From positions 62,001 through 126,000 of the forward strand of contig JASCNX010000007.1 in assembly GCA_029968055.1 (NCBI GenBank): a stretch of DNA of 64,000 nt, given 5' to 3'. Below the pieces are notes generated by a model, which was not told the DNA's origin, searched no databases, and saw only the letters and a list, made by a program, of their open reading frames with translations. A program made the position numbers and the translations under genes. Origin of the DNA: Xenophilus aerolatus (lineage in GTDB: Bacteria > Pseudomonadota > Gammaproteobacteria > Burkholderiales > Burkholderiaceae_C). Positions 41,186 through 53,889 of the stretch are shown here, piece after piece. Position 1 is the stretch's first letter. Each line of letters begins with the position of its first letter.

Positions 41186-41306
41186 GTCTCGCGGGGTCGT
41201 TGGGAGCTGCGTACGCGGCCAGGGCCGCCGGCGCATGGGAAGCGAGCCTACGACAAATGCCTTGCCATTGCGTGCCGAGTGGGTTGCAAATGCTGCCAGC
41301 GACGCG

Positions 41307-41789
41307 TCAGAGAAAGCCGATCCAGCGCCCGGCCAGGAGCACCGCCAGCCACAGCACGCAGGACGCGAGCGCACGCCACCGCGTGCCGGCGGGCACCCTG
41401 CCCGATGCGGCCGCCGCCGCAAGCGCGCCGCCGCGGTGCTGCCAGGCCACGTTCAGCAGCGCCACAGCGAGCAGCAGCACCTTGATGCGAAAGGCGGTGT
41501 TGACCCAGTAGTCCCCGGGCTTGACGGTGAAGAGCCACAGCCCCGTGGTCAGCGCCAGCACCACGCCGACCGCGGCCGCACGCGCGAGGAAATCCACCAG
41601 CGGCGCGAGCGGCGTGCTGCGAAAGAAACCCGCCAGGCGCAGGTCCAGCGGCAGGATCGCGCCCAGCAACAGCCCGATGCCCAGGATGTGCAGCGCGTTG
41701 ACGACCAGGTAGGCCGTGCCCGAGCCCTGCAGCCAGCGCGCGCCCGGCCAGCGGGCCAGCGCGTCGAGCCAGGGCAGCACCTCGGGCAT
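41307..41789 (-). CDS. Four-helix integral membrane protein (CopD/DUF6644-like)
   Basis: A 160-residue membrane protein with about four hydrophobic helices and a conserved His in NALHILGIGLLLG. It resembles small CopD- or DUF6644-type proteins, often paired with an exported DUF6152-like partner, as here (41805-42206, 15 bases upstream). Redox or metal-related roles are proposed for such proteins, but this is weak inference. Confidence 0.75.
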   Translation of the reverse strand: MPEVLPWLDALARWPGARWLQGSGTAYLVVNALHILGIGLLLGAILPLDLRLAGFFRSTPLAPLVDFLARAAAVGVVLALTTGLWLFTVKPGDYWVNTAFRIKVLLLAVALLNVAWQHRGGALAAAAASGRVPAGTRWRALASCVLWLAVLLAGRWIGFL

Positions 41790-41804
41790 CGGCTTCGCGC
41801 CTGG

Positions 41805-42206
41805 CTACTCCTTGATCCTTTCCGGGTACATGTCGTAGTTCTTGCCGGCGAGCGTGATGCGCACCGCCTTCATGTGGCGCTGCTGGCGGTCCTTGTCGCG
41901 GTTGCCCAGCACCACGACCGCGTCGCCGACCTTGCCGGTGGTGCCGGTGAAGCCGGAGCGCTCGGTCTGCGAGGGGTTGCCCAGGTCGACCTGCCACAGT
42001 CCGTCGGCGGCCTTCACATGCAGCGTGGGATGCGGCGGGGCCATCGAGATGCGCTCGATCTGCCCGGTCAGCGTCATCTGCTCGCTGTCGGCCCAGGACC
42101 AGCCATGGTGGGCCTGCGCCCACGGCGCAACCGCCAGGCAGAGCGCGGCCGTGCAGGCGATGCCCACGCGGCGGCGCGACAGGCTCGGCATGGAGAGAGG
42201 GTTCAT
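41805..42206 (-). CDS. Exported DUF6152-like small protein
   Basis: A 133-residue protein with a Sec signal peptide (cleavage near PWAQA) and a mature N-terminus HHGWSW. The remaining beta-rich domain (LTGQIERISMAPPHPTLHV, then VVVLGNRDKDR) is that of DUF6152, an OB-like fold. The exposed His-His and Trp could bind metal. It is coupled with the downstream four-helix membrane protein. Function unknown. Confidence 0.78.
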   Translation of the reverse strand: MNPLSMPSLSRRRVGIACTAALCLAVAPWAQAHHGWSWADSEQMTLTGQIERISMAPPHPTLHVKAADGLWQVDLGNPSQTERSGFTGTTGKVGDAVVVLGNRDKDRQQRHMKAVRITLAGKNYDMYPERIKE

Positions 42207-42329
42207 GCGGCGGCTCCTCGTGTCAGTGGAAGCGCCAGTGTGTGCGCGCAGGCGCCGCTTGCCCAGCCCGTTGCGGCCGACCCCGGGCAAGCCAAGGGCT
42301 TTGTTGCGCCCGCTTTCGAAGAAAGCGCC

Positions 42330-42395
42330 GGGCCGCCCCGACGTCTTCTCCTCCCCCGCGGGGGCGGGTTGGGCGCAGCCCGGCCCTGGAGGGGC
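42330..42395. repeat. GC-rich palindromic intergenic segment
   Basis: The segment around CCTCCCCCGCGGGGGCGGG contains a CCCCCGCGGGGG palindrome and lies between ghrA and the DUF6152-like gene. It could be a dispersed GC-rich repeat or a transcription end for ghrA. Only one copy is visible in this window. Confidence 0.35.
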
Positions 42396-43325
42396 TCAGT
42401 ACCCGCGCACGAGGTCCACCACGCCGGCGATGGGCTCGCCGCGCGAGAGCGCGCCGATCTTGCCGGCGATCTGCGCGATCGACTCCCGCCGCAGCGTGCG
42501 GGCCGAGGCGTGCGGCGTCACGGTGATTTTCGGGTGGCGCCAGAACGGGTGCTCCGGCGGCAGCGGCTCCTGCTGGAAGACGTCGAGCGTCGCGCCGGCG
42601 AGCTGGCCGCTGTCGAGCAGCGGGACCAGGTCCTCCTCGACCAGATGGCCGCCGCGCGCGATGTGGATCAGGTAGCCGCCCGGCCGCAGCGCCGACAGCG
42701 TCTGCCGATTCAGGATGCCGCGCGTCGCGTCGGTCAGCGGCAGCAGGTTCACCAGCACGCGCGTGCCGACCAGGAAGTCGCCCAGCCGCGCCTCGCCCGC
42801 GAAGGTGCGCACGCCCTCGATGGCCTTGGGCGTGCGGCTCCAGCCCAGCACCGGAAACTCGAACTGCCGCACCGCCCGCGCAACGCGCTCGCCCAGCACG
42901 CCCAGCCCCAGGATGCCGACCGGGAAGTCGGCCCGCTCCAGCGGCTTGCGGTACACCCAGCGCCCCTGGCGCGCCTCGGCCTCGTAGACGTCGAACTCGC
43001 GGAAGTGGCGGATCAGCGCATGGCACACGTACTCGGCCATCTGCACCGACATGCCCGCATCGTCCAGGCGCACCACCTTCAGGTCCGGCGGCAGCCGCCG
43101 CGCCAGGATCGCGTCGATGCCGGCGCCGATGTTGAACATGGCCCGCAGTCCTTCGGCCTGTTCGTCGATGAACGGCTGCGGCGGCGCCCACACGACGGCG
43201 AAGTCGGCCTGCGGCGCGCCGGGTTGCCACTCGGCGATGTCGGCATCGGGCAGCGCGGCGCGCAGGCCCTCGATCCAGGGTGCGGCCTTCGTATCGGTGA
43301 GGCAGAGGATGATCTTGGTCGTCAT
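42396..43325 (-). CDS. ghrA: Glyoxylate/hydroxypyruvate reductase A-like 2-hydroxyacid dehydrogenase
   Basis: A 309-residue D-isomer 2-hydroxyacid dehydrogenase. NAD(P) binding is at GILGLGVLGERVA, the catalytic Arg region is HIARGGHLVEEDL and the His/Glu pair lies in FQQEPLPPEHPFW and TPHASA. The N-terminal start and FNIGAGID are GhrA-like. It would reduce glyoxylate or hydroxypyruvate. It lies 26 bases after the biotin carboxylase gene on the same strand, so it may be cotranscribed with leucine catabolism, though it has no known step there. Confidence 0.9.
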   Translation of the reverse strand: MTTKIILCLTDTKAAPWIEGLRAALPDADIAEWQPGAPQADFAVVWAPPQPFIDEQAEGLRAMFNIGAGIDAILARRLPPDLKVVRLDDAGMSVQMAEYVCHALIRHFREFDVYEAEARQGRWVYRKPLERADFPVGILGLGVLGERVARAVRQFEFPVLGWSRTPKAIEGVRTFAGEARLGDFLVGTRVLVNLLPLTDATRGILNRQTLSALRPGGYLIHIARGGHLVEEDLVPLLDSGQLAGATLDVFQQEPLPPEHPFWRHPKITVTPHASARTLRRESIAQIAGKIGALSRGEPIAGVVDLVRGY

Positions 43326-43351
43326 GCCCCGATTCTGCGGGCGGCTGGGTG

Positions 43352-45380
<2,029 letters not shown>

Positions 45381-45388
<8 letters not shown>

Positions 45389-46052
45389 TCGGGGTGTCTC
45401 CCGTGGAGGACTTCTTGAGGCGGAACGCCGGCTCGACGCCGGGGTCGGGCTTGCCGCTGAAGATGCGCGTCAGCCGCGTGACGAGGCCGCGCAGGAAGCG
45501 CCAGCTCTTGCGGATCAGCCACACGCTGAACACCAGCAGCAGCACGAACAGCACGAGGAAGACCAGCGGATGCGCCACCGCCAGCCACAGCCCGGTGGGC
45601 ACGGCGGCGTCTTCCACCAGCGAGGTGCCGATGTTGGAGAACGGCTCCGGCGAAGTGTTGATGGCCGCGCGCGTGGTGGCCTTGGCCGCATGCGCCGTGG
45701 CCGCGAAGCCGCCGCCCAGCAGTGCGGCGACCAGCGCCATCACCGTGTGGTCGGTGCCGAAGACCGCGGCCGCCAGCGCCGCGCCGGCCGGGATGCGAAT
45801 CACCGTGTGCACCATGTCCCAGAGCGAGTCGAGGCCGGGAATCTTGTCGGCGAAGAACTCGATGAAGACCATGAAGCCCGCCACACCGAGCACCACCGGG
45901 TGCGCCAGCACCTGCAGCCCGCCCGGCAGCGCGACCCAGCCAAGGTAGCCGGCGAGGCCCGTGAGCAGCACCACGAGGTACAGCCGCACGCCGCTCGCCC
46001 ACCCGATGGCGCCGGCCAGGGCGATGAGCTGGGGCATGTCGAGGTTGGTCAT
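45381..46052 (-). CDS. DUF4126 integral membrane protein
   Basis: A 223-residue membrane protein with about five hydrophobic segments. GWASGVRLYLVVLLTGL, FFADKIPGLDSLWD and GGGFAATAHAAKATTRA are DUF4126 features. The C-terminal tail is basic. It lies inside the leucine catabolic gene order and its end overlaps liuD by 8 bases, so it is cotranscribed. The function of DUF4126 is unknown. Confidence 0.85.
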
Positions 46053-46072
46053 CGTTGGGGCCCTGTCGAATA

Positions 46073-46196
46073 CGGACTACCGGACGCAGAAGGAAAACCA
46101 AAGTAACGCAGAGGACGCAGAAAAAACCTTTTCATGTTTCTGAATTCCTTTTGCGACCTCTGCGAAACCTTTGCGTCCTCTGCGTCCGGAAGTCCG
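46073..46196. repeat. Long imperfect hairpin repeat (family 2, copy A)
   Basis: A 124-bp element with ends CGGACT and AGTCCG. The arms carry repeated GACGCAGA / TCTGCGTC units (CTTTGCGTCCTCTGCGTCCG on the right). It lies between liuC and the DUF4126 gene and ends 5 bases from the liuC stop codon. Related copies are at 49192-49340, 51028-51158 and 52352-52483. Confidence 0.88.
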
Positions 46197-46200
46197 CTTT

Positions 46201-46992
46201 TCAGGAAAGCAACCACGACGGCTTGCGCTTCTCGAGGAAGGACCGCAGCCCCTCGCGCGCCTCGTCGGTCGCGCGGATGGCGGCGATGCGGCGGACCGTC
46301 TCCTGCGTCAGTTCGTCGGTGATGGGCTGGCCGGTCACGTCGCGCAGCAGGCGCTTGCATTCGCCCAGCGCGGCCGGCGCGGCGCCCGAGAGCGACTTCA
46401 CGATCTCGTCCACCTTCGCGTCGAGCGCCTCGGCCGGAACCACCTCGTGCACGAGGCCGATGCGGTGCGCCTCGGCGGCGGAGAAGCGCTCGGCCGTGAG
46501 GAAGTAGCGCTGCGCCGCGCGCGCGCCCATCGCGCGGATCACGTACGGGCTGATCGTCGCCGGGATGAGGCCGATCTTCACCTCGCTGAGGCAGTAGTTC
46601 GCCGTGTCGACCGAGATCGCGATGTCGCAGGCCGAGACGATGCCCATGCCGCCGGCGTAGACGTCGCCCTGGATGCGCGCGACCACCGGCTTGCTGCTGT
46701 GGTGCAGTGTGCGCAGCATGGTCGCCAGGCCGGCGGCGTCCTGCAGGTTCTGCGCCTGCGTGTACTCGGCGGCCTTCTTCATCCAGTTGAGGTTGGCGCC
46801 CGCACAGAAGGCCGGGCCGCGCCCGCCGAGCACGACCACGCGCACCTCGGGCGCAGCCTCGGCCTGCGCGAAGGCGGCCGAGAGTTCGCGGATGAAGACG
46901 TCGTCGATCGCATTGCGCATCTCGGGCCGGTTGAGCCAGATGCGCGCCACCGCGCCGTCCAGGTGCAGTTCGAGGGTGGTGAAGTCGCTCAT
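46201..46992 (-). CDS. liuC: Methylglutaconyl-CoA hydratase (enoyl-CoA hydratase family)
   Basis: A 263-residue crotonase. The oxyanion-hole segments FCAGANLNWM and GDVYAGGMGIVSACD are intact, and the LSEVKIGLIPATISPYV helix is typical of LiuC. It hydrates 3-methylglutaconyl-CoA to HMG-CoA between MCC and HMG-CoA lyase. The start ATG 46992 overlaps the DinB stop as ATGA. Its C-terminal stop is next to repeat copy A. Confidence 0.93.
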   Translation of the reverse strand: MSDFTTLELHLDGAVARIWLNRPEMRNAIDDVFIRELSAAFAQAEAAPEVRVVVLGGRGPAFCAGANLNWMKKAAEYTQAQNLQDAAGLATMLRTLHHSSKPVVARIQGDVYAGGMGIVSACDIAISVDTANYCLSEVKIGLIPATISPYVIRAMGARAAQRYFLTAERFSAAEAHRIGLVHEVVPAEALDAKVDEIVKSLSGAAPAALGECKRLLRDVTGQPITDELTQETVRRIAAIRATDEAREGLRSFLEKRKPSWLLS

Positions 46993-47504
46993 GCTTTGGC
47001 TTTCGCGTCGAGTTGCAGGAAACGGGACCAGTCCAGCGACGGGCCCTCGTGGCCGAGTGCCGTCACGCCGGCCGTGATCTGGCCGCGGTGGTGGGTCGCG
47101 TGGTTGAACACATGGCCGAGGGCCGGCGCATAGGGGATGCGCGCCTCCTGGCCGTCGGTGCGGGTGTAGACCAGTTCGCCGTCGAGCCGCGACGGGTCCA
47201 TGGCCTCTACCCAGGGCGCCCAGCGGTCCGCGGCGGCGCCCAGGGCGGCGACGAGTTCGGCGCGGTCGCTGTGCAGCTCGGCATCGAGCGCGAGCCGCAG
47301 CGAGGTGTTGTCCGCGAAGCGCGCGTACCAGAGGTGATCGGCTACCAGCAGGTGGTTGACGGTGCGATGCACCGAGCCGAAGAACAGGCGCAGGTCGCGG
47401 TGCCAGTCCGCGTCGCTCAGTCCGGCGAGGTCCTGTGTCAGCAGCTTGTATGTGGCCCACGCGTGGTAGCGCGCGAGCGCGGCGAAGTAGGTCGCGAGTT
47501 GCAC
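46989..47504 (-). CDS. DinB-family protein
   Basis: A 171-residue DinB/YfiT-like four-helix protein. The metal site is provided by HRTVNHLLVADHLW and the C-terminal HVFNHATHHRGQI. DinB proteins are putative thiol- or metal-dependent hydrolases and transferases. The start is a GTG at 47504 with GAGG upstream; no ATG fits the fold. It lies between liuB and liuC with 10-base and 4-base junctions, so it is embedded in leucine degradation although no role there is known. Confidence 0.85.
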   Translation of the reverse strand: MQLATYFAALARYHAWATYKLLTQDLAGLSDADWHRDLRLFFGSVHRTVNHLLVADHLWYARFADNTSLRLALDAELHSDRAELVAALGAAADRWAPWVEAMDPSRLDGELVYTRTDGQEARIPYAPALGHVFNHATHHRGQITAGVTALGHEGPSLDWSRFLQLDAKAKA

Positions 47505-47514
47505 CGCGCTCGCC

Positions 47515-49182
47515 TCACATGCGGAAGATGCCGAACTTCGGCTCGGGGATCGGCGCATGCCGCGCAGCCGTCAGGCCCAGCGCCAGCACGCGCCGCGTGT
47601 CGGCGGGGTCGATGATGCCGTCGTCCCACAGCCGCGCCGTGGCGTAGTAGGGGTGGCCCTGGTCCTCGTACTGCTGGCGAATGGGTGCCTTGAAGGCTTC
47701 CTCTTCCTCCGCACTCCAGCTGCCGCCCTTGCCCTCGATGCCGTCGCGCTTGACCGTGGCCAGCACGCTCGCGGCCTGCTCGCCACCCATCACGCTGATG
47801 CGCGCGTTGGGCCACATCCAGAGGAAGCGCGGCGAGTACGCGCGGCCGCACATGCCGTAGTTGCCGGCGCCGAAGCTGCCGCCGATGATGATGGTGAACT
47901 TGGGCACGTTCACCGTCGCGACGGCCGTGACCATCTTGGCCCCGTGGCGCGCGATGCCCTCGTTCTCGTACTTGCGGCCGACCATGAAGCCGGTGATGTT
48001 CTGCAGGAACACCAGCGGGATCTTGCGCTGGCCGCACAGTTCGATGAAGTGCGCGCCCTTCTGCGCCGACTCGCTGAACAGGATGCCGTTGTTGGCGACG
48101 ATGCCCACCGGCATGCCCTCGATGGCCGCGAAGCCGCAGACCAGCGTGGCGCCGAAGCGCGCCTTGAACTCGTGGAACTCGCTGCCGTCGACGATGCGGG
48201 CGATGATCTCGCGCACGTCGAAGGGCTTGCGGGTGTCGGTGGGGATGACGCCGTAGAGCTCTTCTGCATCGAAGGCGGGCGGAGTCACCTCAACCGTTCG
48301 CACTGAGCCTGTCGAAGTGCCGACCCCGGCTCCGACAAGCTCAGCCCGAACGGTTCGGGTGGCACTCCCGAACCGTTGGGCATTGAGGTGCGAGACCGCG
48401 CTGCGCGCCAGCGCCAGCGCATGCAGGTCGTTCTGCGCCAGGTGGTCGGCCACGCCCGACAGGCGCGTGTGGACGTCGCCACCGCCCAGGTCCTCGGCCG
48501 AGACCACCTCGCCGGTGGCGGCCTTCACCAGCGGCGGGCCGCCCAGGAAGATGGTGCCCTGGTTCTTGACGATGATGGACTCGTCGCTCATCGCCGGCAC
48601 GTACGCGCCGCCCGCCGTGCACGAGCCCATGACCACGGCGATCTGCGCGATGCCCTGGGCGCTCATGTTGGCCTGGTTGTAGAAGATGCGGCCGAAGTGT
48701 TCGCGGTCGGGGAAGACCTCGTCCTGGTTCGGCAGATTGGCACCGCCCGAATCGACCAGGTAGATGCAGGGCAGGCGGTTCTGCTCGGCGATCTCCTGCG
48801 CGCGCAGGTGCTTCTTCACCGTCATCGGGTAGTAGGTGCCACCCTTGACGGTCGCGTCGTTGCACACGATCACGCAGTCCACGCCGTTGACGCGGCCGAT
48901 GCCGGTGATCACGCCCGCGCCCGGCGCCGCACCGTCGTACATGCCGTGGGCCGCCAGCGGCGACAGCTCGAGGAAGGGCGTGCCGGGGTCGAGCAGCTGG
49001 TTCACGCGCTCGCGCGGCAGCAGCTTGCCGCGCGCCGTGTGCTTGGCCCGCGCGGCCTCGCCGCCGCCCTGCTCCACCTTGGCGAACTGGCCGCGCAGGT
49101 CCTCGACCAGCGCGCGCATCGCGGCGGCGTTGGCCTGGAACTCGGCGCTGCGGGGATTGAGTTTGGATTCGAGTTGGGTCAT
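47515..49182 (-). CDS. liuB: Methylcrotonyl-CoA carboxylase beta (carboxyltransferase) subunit
   Basis: A 555-residue carboxyltransferase with tandem crotonase-fold domains ([54 protein letters not shown]). It transfers carboxylate to 3-methylcrotonyl-CoA with LiuD. Usual length is about 535. The extra residues (277-297) come from a repeat at 48294-48353 inserted in frame between the N- and C-terminal domains. The start ATG 49182 is followed by the expected [15 protein letters not shown]. It lies in the liuA-ligase-liuB-dinB-liuC order. Confidence 0.94.
   Translation of the reverse strand: MTQLESKLNPRSAEFQANAAAMRALVEDLRGQFAKVEQGGGEAARAKHTARGKLLPRERVNQLLDPGTPFLELSPLAAHGMYDGAAPGAGVITGIGRVNGVDCVIVCNDATVKGGTYYPMTVKKHLRAQEIAEQNRLPCIYLVDSGGANLPNQDEVFPDREHFGRIFYNQANMSAQGIAQIAVVMGSCTAGGAYVPAMSDESIIVKNQGTIFLGGPPLVKAATGEVVSAEDLGGGDVHTRLSGVADHLAQNDLHALALARSAVSHLNAQRFGSATRTVRAELVGAGVGTSTGSVRTVEVTPPAFDAEELYGVIPTDTRKPFDVREIIARIVDGSEFHEFKARFGATLVCGFAAIEGMPVGIVANNGILFSESAQKGAHFIELCGQRKIPLVFLQNITGFMVGRKYENEGIARHGAKMVTAVATVNVPKFTIIIGGSFGAGNYGMCGRAYSPRFLWMWPNARISVMGGEQAASVLATVKRDGIEGKGGSWSAEEEEAFKAPIRQQYEDQGHPYYATARLWDDGIIDPADTRRVLALGLTAARHAPIPEPKFGIFRM
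48294..48353. repeat. In-frame palindromic repeat inside liuB (family 1, copy 3)
   Basis: A 60-bp element running from CCGTTCGCACTGAGCCTGTC to AAGCTCAGCCCGAACGG, read through as [21 protein letters not shown] second nested palindrome follows: AACGGTTCGGG and CCCGAACCGTT around a 7-base loop (48350-48378). It is the same length and arm layout as the uvrA element. Confidence 0.88.
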
Positions 49183-49191
49183 AGGTTTACC

Positions 49192-49338
49192 GAATGCGGG
49201 AGCGGGCAGCCGAACGCAGAGGGCGCAGAGATTTCGCAGAGAACGCAGAAAAGGCCAATGAATGAAACCGAAAATTTTGGCTGTTTCCTCTGCGCCCTCT
49301 GCGAAACCTTCGCGCCCTCTGCGTTCGGCTGTCCGTAT

Positions 49339-49340
<2 letters not shown>
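49192..49340. repeat. Long imperfect hairpin repeat (family 2, copy B)
   Basis: A 149-bp element between liuB and the acyl-CoA ligase gene. The arms contain GAACGCAGAGGGCGCAG and CTGCGCCCTCTGCG type units, with outer ends GAATGCGG and CCGTATTC. The right end overlaps the stop codon of the ligase gene (49339-49341). Confidence 0.88.
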
Positions 49341-51015
<1,675 letters not shown>

Positions 51016-51027
51016 GGCTGCTCCATC

Positions 51028-51158
51028 GAATTCGGGTACCGGACGCAGAGGACGCAAAGGCTTCGCAGAAGGCGCAAAAGAAGCAAAAGAAATCTTGTGG
51101 ATTCCTTTTGCGTCCTCTGCGGAACCTTTGCGTCCTCTGCGTCCGGAAGTCCGATTTC
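51028..51158. repeat. Long imperfect hairpin repeat (family 2, copy C)
   Basis: A 131-bp element between liuA and the ligase gene, with arms ACCGGACGCAGAGGACGCAAAG and its near-complement ending CTGCGTCCGG. The right boundary overlaps the liuA stop codon (51157-51159). Confidence 0.87.
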
Positions 51159-52329
51159 AAGAAGTCTCGGCAAACAACTCGCGCCCGATCAGCATGCGCC
51201 GGATCTCCGAGGTGCCTGCGCCGATCTCGTACAGCTTGGCATCGCGCCACAGCCGCTCGACCGGGAATTCCTTGGTGTAGCCCACGCCGCCCAGGGCCTG
51301 GATCGCCTCGCCGGCCATCCACGTCGCCTTCTCGGCCGAGTAGAGGATGGCGCCGGCCGCGTCCTTGCGGAAGGTGCGCGCATGGTCGTTGCGGTCGCAG
51401 GCCTTGCCCACGGCGTAGACGTAGGCGCGCGTGGCCTGCCAGGTCGAATACATGTCGGCGATCTTGCCCTGCATGAGTTGGAATTCGCCGATGCTCTGGC
51501 CGAACTGCTTGCGGTCGTGGATGAAGGGGATCACCGCGTCCATGCAGGCCGCCATGATGCCCAGCGGACCGCCCGAGAGCACGGCCCGCTCGTAGTCCAG
51601 GCCGCTCATCAGCACCTTGGCGCCGTTGCCTTCGCCGCCCAGGATGTTCTCTTCGGGCACTTCGCAGTTGTCGAAGAAGAGCGGGTAGGTGTTGCTGCCG
51701 CGCATGCCCAGCTTGTCGAGCTTGGTGCCGGCCGAGAAGCCCTTGAAGCCTTTCTCGACGATGAATGCCGTCATGCCGCGCGCGCCCATCTCGGGCTCGG
51801 TCTTGGCGTAGATGACCAGGGTGTCGGCGTCGCCGCCGTTGGTGATCCACATCTTGCCGCCGTTAAGGACGTAGCAGCCGTCCTTCTTCTCGGCCCGCAG
51901 CTTCATGCTCACCACGTCGGAGCCGGCATTGGGCTCGCTCATGGCCAGCGCGCCGACATGCTCGCCGCTCACCAGCTTGGGCAGGTACTTCCTCTTCTGC
52001 GCCTCGCTGCCGTTGCGGTGGATCTGGTTCACGCACAGGTTGGAGTGCGCGCCGTACGACAGGCCGACCGAGGCCGACGCGCGCGACACCTCTTCCATGG
52101 CCACGATGTGCGCGAGGTAGCCCAGTTCCGTGCCGCCGTATTCCTCCTTCACGGTCATGCCATGCAGGCCCAGGCTGCCGAGCTTGGCCCAGAGGTCGTG
52201 GGGGAACAGGTTGTCGCGGTCGATCTCGGCGGCACGCGGCGCGATCTCGTGGGCGCAGAAGTCGGCCACCGCGTCGCGCAGCGAGTCGATGGTCTCGCCC
52301 AGGTCGAAATTCAGGCCGATCTGGCTCAT
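51157..52329 (-). CDS. liuA: Isovaleryl-CoA dehydrogenase
   Basis: A 390-residue acyl-CoA dehydrogenase. The FAD/substrate segments [14 protein letters not shown] and [11 protein letters not shown] and the C-terminal [21 protein letters not shown] match isovaleryl-CoA dehydrogenase, which has its catalytic Glu in the FG helix region. It oxidises isovaleryl-CoA to 3-methylcrotonyl-CoA. The first gene of the cluster, with ATG 52329 preceded by AAGGAGA. It is divergent from the AraC regulator. Confidence 0.95.
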   Translation of the reverse strand: MSQIGLNFDLGETIDSLRDAVADFCAHEIAPRAAEIDRDNLFPHDLWAKLGSLGLHGMTVKEEYGGTELGYLAHIVAMEEVSRASASVGLSYGAHSNLCVNQIHRNGSEAQKRKYLPKLVSGEHVGALAMSEPNAGSDVVSMKLRAEKKDGCYVLNGGKMWITNGGDADTLVIYAKTEPEMGARGMTAFIVEKGFKGFSAGTKLDKLGMRGSNTYPLFFDNCEVPEENILGGEGNGAKVLMSGLDYERAVLSGGPLGIMAACMDAVIPFIHDRKQFGQSIGEFQLMQGKIADMYSTWQATRAYVYAVGKACDRNDHARTFRKDAAGAILYSAEKATWMAGEAIQALGGVGYTKEFPVERLWRDAKLYEIGAGTSEIRRMLIGRELFAETS

Positions 52330-52351
52330 GCGTTGTCTCCTTGGGGTTCAG

Positions 52352-52483
52352 GAATCGGACTTCCGGACGTAGAGGACGCAAAGATTTCGCCGAAGGCGCA
52401 AAAGAATCCGAAGAAGATTTTTCTGGTTTCTTTTGCGTCCTCTGCGCAACCTTTGCGTCTTCTGCGTCCGGATGTCCGCATTC
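52352..52483. repeat. Long imperfect hairpin repeat (family 2, copy D)
   Basis: A 132-bp element with ends GAATCGGAC and GTCCGCATTC, arms CCGGACGTAGAGGACGCAAAG and CTTTGCGTCTTCTGCGTCCGG. It lies between divergent liuA and the AraC regulator, 22 bases from the liuA start codon, so it sits in the liuA promoter or leader. Confidence 0.88.
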
Positions 52484-52521
52484 GGAAGTTCCGCAGCTTA
52501 CGCCGCCCCCGCCCGCATTTG

Positions 52522-52550
52522 GCGCCACAATGGTTGCAAATCGCGCCACA
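52522..52550. promoter_or_regulatory. Direct-repeat operator for an AraC-type regulator
   Basis: Two identical GCGCCACA half sites start at 52522 and 52543, 21 bases apart (two helical turns). They extend to imperfect ATTTGGCGCCACA and AAATCGCGCCACA. AraC-family proteins commonly bind such direct repeats. The site lies 16-44 bases before the regulator's own ATG, in the gap to liuA, so it may control either gene. Confidence 0.55.
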
Positions 52551-52565
52551 TCCAGCCGCTCCGGA

Positions 52566-53591
52566 ATGACTGCCTCCACACTCGTCAAGCCGCCCCGCGC
52601 CGCCACACCCATGGCCTTCGTGCAGGCGATCGTGAAGGGGTACGCACGGCATGGCGTCGACCCTGGCGCGGCCTTGCGGGTGGCACAGATCACGCCGCGA
52701 GAGCTGTGGCGGCCCGGGGCGCGCGTGACGGCGGCGCAGTTCGAGGCGCTGAACGAGCATGCGATGCAGGAACTCGACGACGAGGCACTGGGTTGGTTCG
52801 GCCGCAAGCTGCCCTGGGGCAGCTACGGCATGCTGTGCCGCGCCTCGCTCACCTCGCCGAACCTGGGCGTGGCCATCCGGCGCTGGTGCCGCCACCATCG
52901 GCTGCTGGTGGACGACATCGCCCTGTCGCTCGCGGTGGCGGATGGCGAAGCCACCGTTCGTATCGAGGAGCGGCGCGACCTCGGCGCCTTTCGCGAGTTC
53001 TGCCTGGTGTCGAGCCTGCGCTTCCTGCACGGCTACGCGAGCTGGGCCATCGATTCGCGCGTGTCGCTGCGCGCGGCCCGCTTTCCCTACCCGGCGCCGC
53101 CGCATGCCGAGGCGTACCCGCTGATGTTCACCGGCCGCGTGCAGTTCGATGCCGATCACGCCAGCTTCAGCTTTGACGAACGCTACCTGGCGCTGCCGAT
53201 GATGCGCGACGAACGGGCCCTGCGCACGATGCTGCGCCGCGCCCTGCCGCTGACGGTGCTGCAGTACCGGCGCGACCGGCTGTTGGGGCAGCGTGTGCGC
53301 GAACTGCTTCGCACCCACGGCACGGAACTGACGAATGCCGAGGCCATCGCCACGGCGCTGCACGTCTCCAGCCGCACGCTGCACCGGCAACTGCAGGCCG
53401 AAGGGCTGTCGCTGCAGGCGCTCAAGGACGAGGTGCGGCACGACACCGCCATCGACCAGTTGCGCCGCAGCGACAGGCCGATCAAGCAGATCGCACTGGC
53501 AGTGGGCTTTCGCAACGAAAAGAGCTTCGCCCGGGCCTTCCGCCAGTGGACCGGCGTGACGCCGGGCGAGATGCGCCGGCGTGCCGCCTGA
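52566..53591 (+). CDS. AraC-family transcriptional regulator
   Basis: A 341-residue protein with an N-terminal arabinose-binding-like domain (about 20-210) of the AraC_E type and a C-terminal AraC DNA-binding domain. The first helix-turn-helix is AIATALHVSSRTLHRQL and the second ends IKQIALAVGFRNEKSFARAF. ATG 52566 is chosen; the longer open frame upstream crosses repeat D. It is divergent from liuA, so it is the likely regulator of leucine catabolism here, in contrast to the MerR-type LiuR used in many proteobacteria. Confidence 0.92.
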   Translation: MTASTLVKPPRAATPMAFVQAIVKGYARHGVDPGAALRVAQITPRELWRPGARVTAAQFEALNEHAMQELDDEALGWFGRKLPWGSYGMLCRASLTSPNLGVAIRRWCRHHRLLVDDIALSLAVADGEATVRIEERRDLGAFREFCLVSSLRFLHGYASWAIDSRVSLRAARFPYPAPPHAEAYPLMFTGRVQFDADHASFSFDERYLALPMMRDERALRTMLRRALPLTVLQYRRDRLLGQRVRELLRTHGTELTNAEAIATALHVSSRTLHRQLQAEGLSLQALKDEVRHDTAIDQLRRSDRPIKQIALAVGFRNEKSFARAFRQWTGVTPGEMRRRAA

Positions 53592-53604
53592 CCGCCATGT
53601 CGGC

Positions 53605-53811
53605 TCAGGTGCCGGCGGTGGTGGGCGGATGCAGTTGCGCGTTGAGGGCGCGCGTGCCGGCCGCCAGAGCGGCCTCGTAGGACTCGAATGCGTCCTCCGA
53701 CCGGCGCGCGACCTGGGTCGGCGTGCCGTCGGCATCGGTTTCCATCAAGGTCCACAGGAAGGCGCCGGGGCTGGCTTCCTGGACCTGGAGTCGAACGGAT
53801 GGGTGGGTCAT
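53605..53811 (-). CDS. Small hypothetical protein
   Basis: A 68-residue acidic protein (MTHPSVRLQVQEASPGAF, then SYEAALAAGTRALNAQL) with a beta-hairpin-like N-terminus and one amphipathic helix. It lies 13 bases past the end of the convergent AraC gene. Codon use looks coding, but no family is recognised. Confidence 0.55.
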   Translation of the reverse strand: MTHPSVRLQVQEASPGAFLWTLMETDADGTPTQVARRSEDAFESYEAALAAGTRALNAQLHPPTTAGT

Positions 53812-53889
53812 GCCTTCATCGTGAGCGGCCGACCGGGGCCTGACTGTCAGCCGGATTCGCCGATGGGTGTGGTGCGCAGGGTACGCGCG

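Noticed and set aside
52341-52565. Longer start for the AraC regulator at 52341
   Set aside because: The additional 75 residues are the translation of hairpin repeat D and do not resemble an AraC N-terminal domain.
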